Notes under the pieces: generated by a model
Seen by the model: the letters and a program-made list of their open reading frames with translations, nothing else
Database searches by the model: none
Told to the model about the DNA's origin: nothing
In this document: piece after piece, positions 13,763 to 20,763 of the stretch
How positions within the stretch are numbered: the stretch's first letter is position 1
Layout: each line of letters begins with the position of its first letter
Program-made: the position numbers and the translations under genes
Source of the DNA: an uncultured Chloroflexota bacterium
GTDB lineage: Bacteria; Chloroflexota; UBA4733
Length of the DNA: 20,763 nucleotides
Reading direction: 5' to 3'
NCBI GenBank assembly: GCA_937967325.1
Contig: CALBSQ010000366.1
Coordinates: 1 to 20,763, forward strand

Positions 13763-16217
13763 GACCACGCGCGACCGGGATATTCGCATCGAAGATGAGA
13801 TGCGCACGTCGTATCTCTCCTACTCGATGAGCGCCATTAAGCGGGCGACACCCGACGTGCGCGACGGCCTCAAGCCGGTCCACCGGCGCGTGATCTACGG
13901 CATGGACGAGCTCGGGCTGCGCCATACTGGAGGCTACCGCAAGAGCGCCAAGGTCGTCGGTGAGGTCATGGGGCGCTTCCACCCCCACGGCGACGCCGCC
14001 ATCTACGACACGATCGTCCGCCTGGCTCAGCCGTTTTCCATGCGCTACCCGCTGGTCGACGGTCAAGGTAATTTCGGCAGCGTCGACGGCGACTCCCCCG
14101 CGGCGAGCCGCTACACAGAGGTCCGGCTCACCGCAATCTCGGAGGAGATGCTGGCCGACATCGACCAGGACACGGTCGATTTCCAGGACAACTACGACGC
14201 CACGGAGCGCGAGCCGAGCGTCCTACCGACGCGCGTGCCGAACTACCTGATCAATGGCAACATGGGCATTGCCGTGGGTATGGCCACCAATGTGCCGCCG
14301 CACAACCTCGTCGAGGTCTGCGACGCGTTGGCCATGCTGATCGACAACCCTGAGGCGACGGCTGAAGAGATCACCAAGATCATCAAGGGGCCGGACTTTC
14401 CGACCGGGGCGCTGATCCTGGGGCGTGAGGGCATCCAGCAGGCGTACGCCACCGGCCACGGTCGCATCGTGCAGCGCGCCGTCTGCGAGATCGAGCAGTT
14501 GCGCGGCGGTCGCAATGCCATCATCATCCGCGAGCTGCCTTACCAGGTCAACAAGGCGCTGCTGATCGAGCGCACGGCCGAGCTGGTCAAGACCAAGCGC
14601 ATCGACGGCATCACCGAGATTCGCGACGAGAGCGACCGCGACGGCATGCGCGCGGTCTTCGAGCTGCGCCGCGACGCCCAGCCGCGCAAGGTGCTCAATG
14701 GCCTCTTCAAGCACACCGCGCTGCAGCAGAACTTCAGCGTCAACATGCTGGCCATCGTCAACGGCGAGCCGCGCGTGCTGACCCTCAAGCGCTGCCTGCA
14801 AGAGTTCCTGACTTTCCGGCAGGATGTGATCACGCGGCGCACCCGCTACCAGCTCAAGAAGGCACGCGAGCGTGCCCACATCTTGGAGGGCCTGACGAGG
14901 GCCCTGGATATGCTCGACGCGGTCATCGCCTGCATCCGCCGCTCCCAGACCACCGACAGCGCCGCCCACAACCTGATGTCCGACTTCAAGTTCACCGAGC
15001 CGCAAGCCCGCGCCATCACGGCGCTCACCCTGGGCCGCCTGGCCTCACTGGAGCGCAAGAAGATCCAGGATGAGTACAAGGCCATCCTCAAGACCATCCA
15101 GGAGCTGGAGGCGATTCTGGCCGACGTGCGCAAGGTCCTGGACCTGATCAAGCAGGACCTCACTGAGATCAAGGAGAAGTACGGCGACGCCCGGCGCACG
15201 CGCATCGTCGACGAGACGGGCGAATTCAGCGAAGAGGATCTCATCCCGCATCAGCAGGTGATGGTGACGTTGACCTCGCACGGCTACGTCAAGCGCAGCC
15301 CGACCGACGGCTTCCGTCCGCAGCGGCGCGGCGGTCGCGGCAAGCTCGGGATGCTCACCCGCAACGAGGACGTGGTCCAGCACACCTTCATCGGCGACAC
15401 GCTGAGCAACGTGCTGTTCTTCACCAATCGCGGCAAGATGTTCACGCTGCGCGTCCACGAGCTTCCTGACGCATCTCGACAAGCCAAGGGACTGCCACTG
15501 ATCAACCTGCTGGCGCTGGACCAGCGGGAGACGATCACGGCGATGCTCTGCATCCCGTCCTTCGACGAGCCCCAGCAGCGGTATCTCCTGATGGCGACAC
15601 GCCAGGGTACGGTCAAGAAGACGCCGCTCACCGACTACGCCAACGTGCGCCGCAACGGCATCATCGCCATCTCCCTCAATGAGGGTGACGAGCTGGCCTG
15701 GGTGCGGCCGACGGACGGTAATCAGGAGGTCGTGCTGGTCACCAAACTGGGTCGCGCCATCTGCTTCGGCGAGGCGCAAATCCGTCCGACCAGCCGTGAT
15801 ACCGCCGGCGTGCGCGGCGTGTCCCTGGCGGCCGACGACATCGTGGTCAGCATGGATGTCGTCGCAGGCGCGGGGCGCTTGGAGCACCCCGGCGACCTAC
15901 TCATCGTCACGTCGCTCGGCTATGGCAAGCGCACCTCGATGGAGGAGTACCGCAAGCAGAGTCGCGGCGGGCAGGGCGTCGCAACCGCCAAGCTCACCGA
16001 CCGCACGGGTTACATCGTCTGCGCGCACATCGTCAACGGGGACCACACGGAGCTCGTCATTACCTCCGCCAGCGGCATCGTCATCCGCCAATCGCTGGAC
16101 ACGGTGCGCCAGTCCGGGCGCGCCACCCAAGGAGTGACCTTGATTCGCCTCGACCACGGCGATATTGTTGCCACCGCCACCGTCATCGGCCGGCACGACG
16201 AGGAATTCGAGGCCTAA
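13752..16217 (+). CDS. gyrA: DNA gyrase subunit A
   Basis: The product is 821 residues. The breakage-reunion domain has the QRDR region (66-121, with VGEVMGRFHPHGDAAIYD) and the DNA-cleaving Tyr Y121 in AASRYTEVRL. A coiled-coil and tower region follows. The C-terminal DNA-wrapping propeller (from about 500) includes the GyrA-box-like QRRGGRG at 524-530. This marks it as GyrA rather than ParC, although the family consensus has Lys at the sixth position of the box. Position 82, equal to Ser83 of E. coli GyrA, is Ala; D86 (E. coli Asp87) is kept. With GyrB the enzyme introduces negative supercoils; gyrB is not in the window. ATG 13752 has AGGGAG 13 bases upstream and overlaps the end of the toxin gene. 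An AT-rich patch at 13695-13730 (TATGAT at 13724) may hold its promoter inside the toxin gene. Confidence 0.96.
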   Translation: MAIETTRDRDIRIEDEMRTSYLSYSMSAIKRATPDVRDGLKPVHRRVIYGMDELGLRHTGGYRKSAKVVGEVMGRFHPHGDAAIYDTIVRLAQPFSMRYPLVDGQGNFGSVDGDSPAASRYTEVRLTAISEEMLADIDQDTVDFQDNYDATEREPSVLPTRVPNYLINGNMGIAVGMATNVPPHNLVEVCDALAMLIDNPEATAEEITKIIKGPDFPTGALILGREGIQQAYATGHGRIVQRAVCEIEQLRGGRNAIIIRELPYQVNKALLIERTAELVKTKRIDGITEIRDESDRDGMRAVFELRRDAQPRKVLNGLFKHTALQQNFSVNMLAIVNGEPRVLTLKRCLQEFLTFRQDVITRRTRYQLKKARERAHILEGLTRALDMLDAVIACIRRSQTTDSAAHNLMSDFKFTEPQARAITALTLGRLASLERKKIQDEYKAILKTIQELEAILADVRKVLDLIKQDLTEIKEKYGDARRTRIVDETGEFSEEDLIPHQQVMVTLTSHGYVKRSPTDGFRPQRRGGRGKLGMLTRNEDVVQHTFIGDTLSNVLFFTNRGKMFTLRVHELPDASRQAKGLPLINLLALDQRETITAMLCIPSFDEPQQRYLLMATRQGTVKKTPLTDYANVRRNGIIAISLNEGDELAWVRPTDGNQEVVLVTKLGRAICFGEAQIRPTSRDTAGVRGVSLAADDIVVSMDVVAGAGRLEHPGDLLIVTSLGYGKRTSMEEYRKQSRGGQGVATAKLTDRTGYIVCAHIVNGDHTELVITSASGIVIRQSLDTVRQSGRATQGVTLIRLDHGDIVATATVIGRHDEEFEA

Positions 16218-16244
16218 CTCGAACCACCCGCAATGGCCCGGAGG

Positions 16245-16272
16245 TTGACACCTCGTGGTAATTTGCTATGCT
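16245..16272 (+). promoter_or_regulatory. strong sigma70-type promoter for the ABC importer operon
   Basis: TTGACA (16245-16250), a 16-base spacer and TATGCT (16267-16272) lie just downstream of gyrA. The -35 is a perfect consensus. Transcription would start near 16279, leaving a leader of about 140 bases before the binding-protein gene. I recognise no riboswitch in that leader. Confidence 0.75.
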
Positions 16273-16418
16273 TATCTGTATGACGTATGAGAGCAATGCC
16301 TATCCATCATTGCGCGCTTGGCACGAACGTTGCATTAGTTGTGTGAGGGGCCAGGCCTAGAGTAGGCGCTTGCCCGTCGACAATGTGGATAGAGAATCTC
16401 AGGAAAGGAAGAGGCTTC

Positions 16419-18368
16419 ATGGAATCTGGATCAGCAAGTCCCACACAGTCGAGGCTCCCACGAAGGCGATTCTTGCGAGTAGCAGCCGGCACCGGCAGTG
16501 TTGCCGTCGTGAGCTTGCTGGCCGCCTGCGGCGGCACGGCGGCGGTCACCACCGGCTCATCGACTGCTGCATCTGCCGCGAGCAGCGCCGCTTCCTCCGC
16601 GGCGCCGTCCACATCCGCGGCCGTATCATCGAGCTCGGCGGCGCCTTCCAGCTCGTCCGCCGCCACCAGCGCCAGTGTGAGCAGCGCCATCTCCTCCAGC
16701 GCCCCAAGTACCAGCAGCGCCGCGGCGGCGACCACCGCGTCCAGCAGCAGCGCCGCTTCGTCGGCCAGCGCCGCCGGCTCCTCCAGCGCCAAGCCGGCCA
16801 GCAGCCGTACCGACATTGCCAAGATGCCAGCCAATCAAACGCTGCGGATCAACCTGGCTGCGGAGCCGGATGCCATTGATCCTAACCTGGCCGAATTTAC
16901 CGATGAGATCGCTGTCGTCCGTCAGGTCTTTGACGCGCTCGTGCTGCTGGATAAGGACCTGAAGCCGGTCCCGGGCAGCGCGGAGAGCTGGACGACCTCC
17001 ACCGACGGGACCACCTGGACGTTCAAGATTCGCGCGCACAAGTACGCCGATGGGACGCCGGTCAAGGCGCAAGACTACGAGTATTCCTTCAAGCGCATCC
17101 TTGATCCCACCATCGCGGCCCCCTACGCCGGATACTTCGCCGGCGTGATCAAGGGCTCCGATACCTACAACAGCGCCGATCCGAAGAAGGTGGCCGCGGC
17201 CGATCTGCAGAAGTTGAAGGACGCCGTCGGTGTCAAAGCCAGCGACGACTCCACGCTCGTGTTCACCTTGGGGCAGCCCACCCCATTTTTCCTCGACCTG
17301 GTCTCGTTGGCAACCGTCCCGCCGATCAAGCAGGATCTGGTGAAGCAGGACTGGACGAATGACGTCAAGAACTATGTCGGCAACGGACCGTTCGTGCTGA
17401 TCGACCACCGTCCCCAGGACCAGATGGTCTTCGCGCCGAACCCCAACTACTGGGGTGGCCCGCCCAAGATCGGTCTGCAGTACCGAGTCATTACCGACAC
17501 CAACGCCGCGTTCGCCGCCTACCGCAATGGCGAGCTGGACATTGTCGTGCCGCCGCGCACGACTGTGCCCTCGATCAAGCAGGATTCGACGCTTTCCAAG
17601 GAGTTCTCTACCAATCCGGCGTTGTCGGTCTTCTGGATGTACCTCGAAGTGAAGCATCCGCCGCTGGACAATGTCAACTTCCGCCATGCGCTGTCCCAGG
17701 CGTTCGACCGCTCAGCCTTTGTCCAGGACCAGTTCAAGGGATTGGGTGTGCCGGCAACCTTCGTGATTCCCAAGGGCATGCCGGGGTACGATCCGAACGG
17801 CGGCTCCGCCTACGGGTTTGACGTTGCCAAGGCGCAAGCAAGCCTAAAGGCATCGGGCGTCGACCCGGCGTCGGCTAAGCTGTCGATCCTGTTCACGAAT
17901 AATCCTGTCACCTCCGGCTACGCCGCCTACATTCAGGCCATGATCAAGAAGAACATCGGCGTGAACCTGACGTTGCGACCGGTAGAGTCCAAGGCCCGCG
18001 TCGCCGCGCAGAAGAAGCACGACTTCGACCTGGTCTGGTCCGGTTGGGGGGCCGACTACCCCGATCAGCAGGACTGGTTCGACTTGTTTCGGACCGGCGA
18101 CGGTAACAACAACGGCGAGTACAGCAACAAGCAGTTCGACACCCTCATCAAGCAGGCCGACCAGGAGATGGATGCGACTAAGCGCGCCGACCTCTACACC
18201 CAGGCGGCGAAGGTCCTGTATGACGACCAGCCGGCGCTCATCATGTATCAGGACGTGCTGTATGGGTTGGTGAAGCCTTGGGTGCAGAATTTCACCTACA
18301 CTGCCCAAGACGAGACGCCCGCCATCGGTGACTACTTCTACAAGAACATCACCCTGGCGAGCCATTAG
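16419..18368 (+). CDS. ABC transporter substrate-binding lipoprotein, family 5 (peptide/nickel type)
   Basis: The product is 649 residues. The N-terminus has a twin-arginine motif (RRRFLR, 15-20), a hydrophobic stretch and the lipobox LAAC with C37, so it is probably exported by Tat and lipid-anchored. Residues about 38-130 are an extreme Ser/Ala-rich low-complexity tether. From about 139 the SBP_bac_5 fold begins (TLRINLAAEPDAIDPNL), with the family features YEYSFKRILDP, VGNGPFVL, NPNYWGG, NVNFRHALSQAFDR and DFDLVWSGWGADYPD. The family binds oligopeptides, dipeptides, nickel or other solutes; the two peptide-type permeases favour peptides, but the ligand is not shown. ATG 16419 has a purine-rich AGGAAAGGAAGAGG upstream; an ATG at 16383 would add 12 residues ahead of the signal. 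Confidence 0.92.
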   Translation: MESGSASPTQSRLPRRRFLRVAAGTGSVAVVSLLAACGGTAAVTTGSSTAASAASSAASSAAPSTSAAVSSSSAAPSSSSAATSASVSSAISSSAPSTSSAAAATTASSSSAASSASAAGSSSAKPASSRTDIAKMPANQTLRINLAAEPDAIDPNLAEFTDEIAVVRQVFDALVLLDKDLKPVPGSAESWTTSTDGTTWTFKIRAHKYADGTPVKAQDYEYSFKRILDPTIAAPYAGYFAGVIKGSDTYNSADPKKVAAADLQKLKDAVGVKASDDSTLVFTLGQPTPFFLDLVSLATVPPIKQDLVKQDWTNDVKNYVGNGPFVLIDHRPQDQMVFAPNPNYWGGPPKIGLQYRVITDTNAAFAAYRNGELDIVVPPRTTVPSIKQDSTLSKEFSTNPALSVFWMYLEVKHPPLDNVNFRHALSQAFDRSAFVQDQFKGLGVPATFVIPKGMPGYDPNGGSAYGFDVAKAQASLKASGVDPASAKLSILFTNNPVTSGYAAYIQAMIKKNIGVNLTLRPVESKARVAAQKKHDFDLVWSGWGADYPDQQDWFDLFRTGDGNNNGEYSNKQFDTLIKQADQEMDATKRADLYTQAAKVLYDDQPALIMYQDVLYGLVKPWVQNFTYTAQDETPAIGDYFYKNITLASH

Positions 18369-18381
18369 GCCGGCGTTTGGT

Positions 18382-18417
18382 CGCCGCGTTCCCTCTCCTG
18401 GGATTGGGAACGCGGCG
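18382..18417 (+). terminator. strong hairpin between binding-protein and permease genes
   Basis: CGCCGCGTTCCC and GGGAACGCGGCG form a perfect 12-bp stem around a 12-base loop, 13 bases after the binding-protein stop. Only a short T-run (GGATTTCT) follows, so termination is probably partial. Such hairpins often stabilise the binding-protein mRNA and lower permease expression. Confidence 0.65.
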
Positions 18418-18474
18418 GGATTTCTGCCAACATTCCGACCCCGATTAGGGTGATGACCAGGAGGACGACTAGCC

Positions 18475-19392
18475 ATGACGGTATACGTGGTCCGGCGCAC
18501 CCTCTGGATTGTTCCGGTGATGCTCGTCATCTCCCTGATTACCTTTATCTTGATGCACGTGACGCCAGGCGGCCCGTTCGATACGGACAAAGCCCATTCC
18601 GCATCGGTCACGCTCAACCTCGAGCACAAGTACGGATTGGACAAGCCGATACCGGAGCAGTACGTGCTGTACGTGGTACGGGCGCTGCACGGCGATCTTG
18701 GCATCTCTTATACGTATCAAGACCGCAATGTGCGGGATATCATCCTGAGCGGCATGCCGATCACCGGCCGGCTCGCGGCGCTAGCGCTGCTGGTCGCCGT
18801 GATCATCGGCGTCACCCTCGGCACGATCTCCGCCTTGCGCCAAAACACGTGGGCGGATTACGTCTCGCTCAGCTTCGCGACTGCCGGCGCCAGCACGCCC
18901 AATTTCGTGTGGGCGATGATCCTCATCGTGATCTTCGCTCTGTCATTGCATCTGGTGCCGACCGGCGGCTGGGGCAATCCACAGCAGATGGTCTTGCCGG
19001 TGCTCGCGCTGGCCTTCACGCCGGCCGCCTATCTGGCGCGCATCACCCGGGCCAGCGTCCTGGAGGTGGTCCGGCAAGATTATGTCCGGACGGCACGCGC
19101 CAAAGGAGTCGGCGAACGGCTGCTCGTCTGGCGTCACATCCTGCGCAACGGACTCATTCCCGTGGTGACCGTGGTCGGCCCGATCTTCGCCGGCCTATTC
19201 GCGGGTTCCTTTATTGTGGAGAGCATCTTCTCCATTCCGGGTACCGGCCGGCTCTTCGTGCAGGCCATTGACGGTCGCGACTATCCACTCATCATGGGGA
19301 CGACGCTCTTCTACGCCTTCATCATCGTGGTCATGAATCTCATCGTGGACCTACTCTACGCGGTCATCGATCCACGTATTCGATACGGGTAG
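18475..19392 (+). CDS. ABC transporter permease, DppB/OppB type
   Basis: The product is 305 residues with about six membrane segments. The first is residues 10-28, followed by a periplasmic loop opening with HVTPGGPFD, as in DppB/OppB proteins. The coupling-helix region EVVRQDYVRTARAKGVGERL (about 197-216), followed by HILRNGLIPVV, is the EAA motif that contacts the ATPase subunits. The final segments and IDPRIRYG terminus are standard. AGGAGG lies upstream of ATG 18475. It follows the binding-protein gene after about 106 bases containing a hairpin, and partners with the permease at 19580. Confidence 0.94.
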   Translation: MTVYVVRRTLWIVPVMLVISLITFILMHVTPGGPFDTDKAHSASVTLNLEHKYGLDKPIPEQYVLYVVRALHGDLGISYTYQDRNVRDIILSGMPITGRLAALALLVAVIIGVTLGTISALRQNTWADYVSLSFATAGASTPNFVWAMILIVIFALSLHLVPTGGWGNPQQMVLPVLALAFTPAAYLARITRASVLEVVRQDYVRTARAKGVGERLLVWRHILRNGLIPVVTVVGPIFAGLFAGSFIVESIFSIPGTGRLFVQAIDGRDYPLIMGTTLFYAFIIVVMNLIVDLLYAVIDPRIRYG

Positions 19393-19397
19393 CGAAT

Positions 19398-19563
19398 AGC
19401 TATCAGGTGTCAGCCGTCAGCGATTAGCCCGGGTATTGCGGAGGCAGGCAGGACATGTTGAGCAGGGTTGACGTCTATGAGCCAGTGCTACAACGTTGCC
19501 GTATCCGCGAGGGATCGGCGGCCTCGTATTCCGCTGAAAGCTGACGGCTGACAGCTGATAGCT
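19398..19563. repeat. short inverted-repeat (MITE-like) element between the two permease genes
   Basis: AGCTATCAGGTGTCAGCCGT at the left (arm 19398-19421) is the inverse of the right arm 19539-19563 (AGCTGACGGCTGACAGCTGA and onward) over about 24 bases with one or two mismatches. The arms bracket about 117 bases with no coding potential I trust. The element lies 6 bases after the first permease stop and 16 bases before the next start, leaving that gene's AGGAGG site intact. It has no transposase, so it would depend on one elsewhere. Confidence 0.6.
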
Positions 19564-19579
19564 CGTCAGGAGGTCGATC

Positions 19580-20491
19580 ATGGCACTCGCGCAACAAGCG
19601 TCGAGGATGGCTTTGGAGCGCGCTGCGCCCGCTGTCCCGGCTCCACGGCAGCGCAGCCTGTGGTCGGATGCCTTCGAGCGGCTGCGGCGCAACCACGCCT
19701 CGATGGTGGCGCTCGGCGCGATCGTCGTGCTGGCCATTATTGCCGTCGCGGCGCCGCTGATTGCGCCATATGATCCTACTGTCCTGCAGTCCGGCGGATC
19801 GATGCAACCACCCAACGCCGACTTCCGGTTTGGCACGGACACCGTTGGTCGCGATCAGCTCAGTCGTCTGATCTATGGCGCCCGCATCTCCTTGAGTGTC
19901 GGCATCTTCGTCCAGGTGATCATCTTGGCTATTGGCATACCAATCGGCGCAATCGCCGCGTACGCCGGCGGCGCTGTCGACAACCTGCTGATGCGTATCA
20001 CCGACGTGATGTATGCTTTCCCGGACTTGCTCTTCGTCATCATCTTTATGGCGGCGTTCGGACCGAGTCTGAAGAACATCTTCATCGCCATCGGCCTGGT
20101 CAATTGGGTCGGCATGGCGAGACTGACGCGCGGCCAGCTCCTCAGCCTGAAAGAGAAGGAGTTTGTGGAAGCAGCCCGCGCCATGGGCACGCCGACCTGG
20201 CGAATCCTTTTCCGCCATCTCCTCCCCAATGCCCTGGGCCCCATCATTGTCTCGGTCACCTTTGGCATCCCCGGCGCTATCTTTATCGAGGCGGCGCTCA
20301 GCTTCATCGGGTTAGGCGTACAACCTCCAACCCCGACGTGGGGCGGCATGATCAACGAGGGCTACACTGCTATTTTTTCGGACCCGCAGCTCGTCGTGTT
20401 CCCTGCTCTCGCCATCGCCATCACCATGATGTCCTTCACCTTCCTCGGTGACGGGCTACGCGACGCGCTGGATCCGCGCGCTACTCGCTAG
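19580..20491 (+). CDS. ABC transporter permease, DppC/OppC type
   Basis: The product is 303 residues. A cytoplasmic N-terminus with RNHASMVALGAIVVLAII leads into the first membrane segment, as in DppC/OppC proteins with an OppC N-terminal domain. The motif FRFGTDTVGRDQLSRLIYGA (family pattern LGTDxxGRDxxSR) is diagnostic. The EAA region KEFVEAARAMGTPTWRILFR (about 193-212) and the C-terminal FIGLGVQPPTPTWGGMI stretch are also typical. AGGAGG lies 7 bases before ATG 19580. The usual DppD/DppF ATPases do not follow, so the importer must use ATPases encoded elsewhere or beyond the window. Confidence 0.95.
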   Translation: MALAQQASRMALERAAPAVPAPRQRSLWSDAFERLRRNHASMVALGAIVVLAIIAVAAPLIAPYDPTVLQSGGSMQPPNADFRFGTDTVGRDQLSRLIYGARISLSVGIFVQVIILAIGIPIGAIAAYAGGAVDNLLMRITDVMYAFPDLLFVIIFMAAFGPSLKNIFIAIGLVNWVGMARLTRGQLLSLKEKEFVEAARAMGTPTWRILFRHLLPNALGPIIVSVTFGIPGAIFIEAALSFIGLGVQPPTPTWGGMINEGYTAIFSDPQLVVFPALAIAITMMSFTFLGDGLRDALDPRATR

Positions 20492-20535
20492 CGACGACAC
20501 GGGCGGCTTGCAAGGGTAGGTATCTGGCAGATGGG

Positions 20536-20644
20536 GAGCGCGGGCATCCTGCCCGCCCGGTTGGGTCCGCCCAGCACCATGTCTCCAAGTCGCCGAAATC
20601 CCTCCAAATCGGGCAGTCCGGGGCGGGCAGGATGCCCGCGCTCC
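20536..20644. repeat. short inverted-repeat (MITE-like) element after the permease operon
   Basis: A 23-base arm starting GAGCGCGGGCATCCTGCCCG at 20536-20558 is perfectly complementary to the arm at 20622-20644. They enclose 63 bases of no recognised content. The arm sequence is itself partly palindromic (GCGGGCATCCTGCCCGC). It looks like a dispersed non-coding repeat and may also end the ABC importer transcript. Confidence 0.65.
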
Positions 20645-20703
20645 GGATAATACGTGGCCTGTCTGCGCTGTCCCCGGCATCATTTTCCGGATTCGTCCCG
20701 CAT

Positions 20704-20732
20704 TTGACAGCCTGGCGCGGACTTGGTATGCT
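20704..20732 (+). promoter_or_regulatory. strong sigma70-type promoter for a gene beyond the right edge
   Basis: TTGACA (20704-20709), a 17-base spacer and TATGCT (20727-20732). The -35 is a perfect consensus, the spacing is optimal, and the -10 is the same hexamer as in the promoter at 16245-16272. The transcript would start near 20739. Confidence 0.75.
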
Positions 20733-20741
20733 GAGCGTCCG

Positions 20742-20763
20742 CCGCCGCGCCTTGGCGCGGCGG
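20742..20763 (+). other. perfect hairpin at the predicted 5' end of the next transcript
   Basis: CCGCCGCGCC and GGCGCGGCGG form a perfect 10-bp stem around a TT loop, ending exactly at the window edge. It lies about 3 bases after the expected transcription start. It could stabilise the transcript's 5' end or be part of a structured leader or RNA that continues outside. Confidence 0.5.

Noticed and set aside
14223..15887. Minus-strand frames of 260-280 codons within gyrA
   Set aside because: They are antisense shadows of a clearly conserved gyrA with no recognisable domains.
18450..19271. 273-codon plus-strand frame overlapping the first permease
   Set aside because: It is the out-of-frame shadow of the DppB-type permease, Arg/His-rich and without membrane segments.
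20456..20683. 75-codon minus-strand frame over the inverted repeat
   Set aside because: Its translation is just the repeat arms read as protein, a common source of spurious predicted proteins.
1..20763. CRISPR array, tRNA or rRNA genes
   Set aside because: No regularly spaced direct repeats and no tRNA or rRNA signature were seen.

Overview
The window is GC-rich bacterial chromosome with no tRNA, rRNA or CRISPR array that I can see. The gene set points to a Chloroflexota-type bacterium: a ClpC with two N-terminal repeats, a four-domain ribosomal protein S1, Tat-type substrate-binding lipoproteins with a long Ser/Ala tether, frequent GTG starts, and gene gaps filled with dispersed palindromes. 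The assignment is an inference from gene style, not from a marker comparison.

Layout. Bases 1-1222 (minus) hold the N-terminal part of a SARP/BTAD regulator with an AAA ATPase domain that runs off the left edge. Then, all on minus, come a PIN-domain toxin with its AbrB-type antitoxin (1401-2125), an ABC-F ATPase (2268-3923), an M42 metallo-aminopeptidase (4258-5310) and a 96-codon remnant of a zinc-type alcohol dehydrogenase (5307-5597) in which the N-terminus is joined directly to the C-terminus. On plus follow rpsA (5892-7217), clpC (7304-9802) and radA (9972-11558). A histone-deacetylase-family hydrolase lies convergently on minus (11612-12715). On plus a Phd/YefM-RelE toxin-antitoxin pair (13080-13762) runs 11 bases into gyrA (13752-16217). 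A peptide-type ABC importer follows: binding protein (16419-18368) and two permeases (18475-19392, 19580-20491). No ATPase subunit of the importer is in the window. A strong promoter for an unseen gene closes the window.

How it fits together. Housekeeping and proteostasis/repair genes (rpsA, clpC, radA, gyrA) form the conserved backbone. Between them sit accessory items: two toxin-antitoxin modules, the dehydrogenase remnant, and several repeat families. One G-rich palindrome family is notable because its AACCTC end lies within 0-4 bases of the stop codons of four genes (M42 peptidase, clpC, radA, deacetylase). At radA it also supplies the likely ribosome-binding site. A small GC-rich insertion flanked by an 8-base direct repeat lies in frame inside radA. 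Two unrelated short inverted-repeat elements lie between the permease genes and after the second permease.

I see no clearly new multi-gene system. The observations most worth following are the palindromes at stop codons and inside radA, the fully symmetric operator before the second toxin-antitoxin pair, the toxin-gyrA overlap, and the retained dehydrogenase remnant, whose translation probably drives the peptidase.
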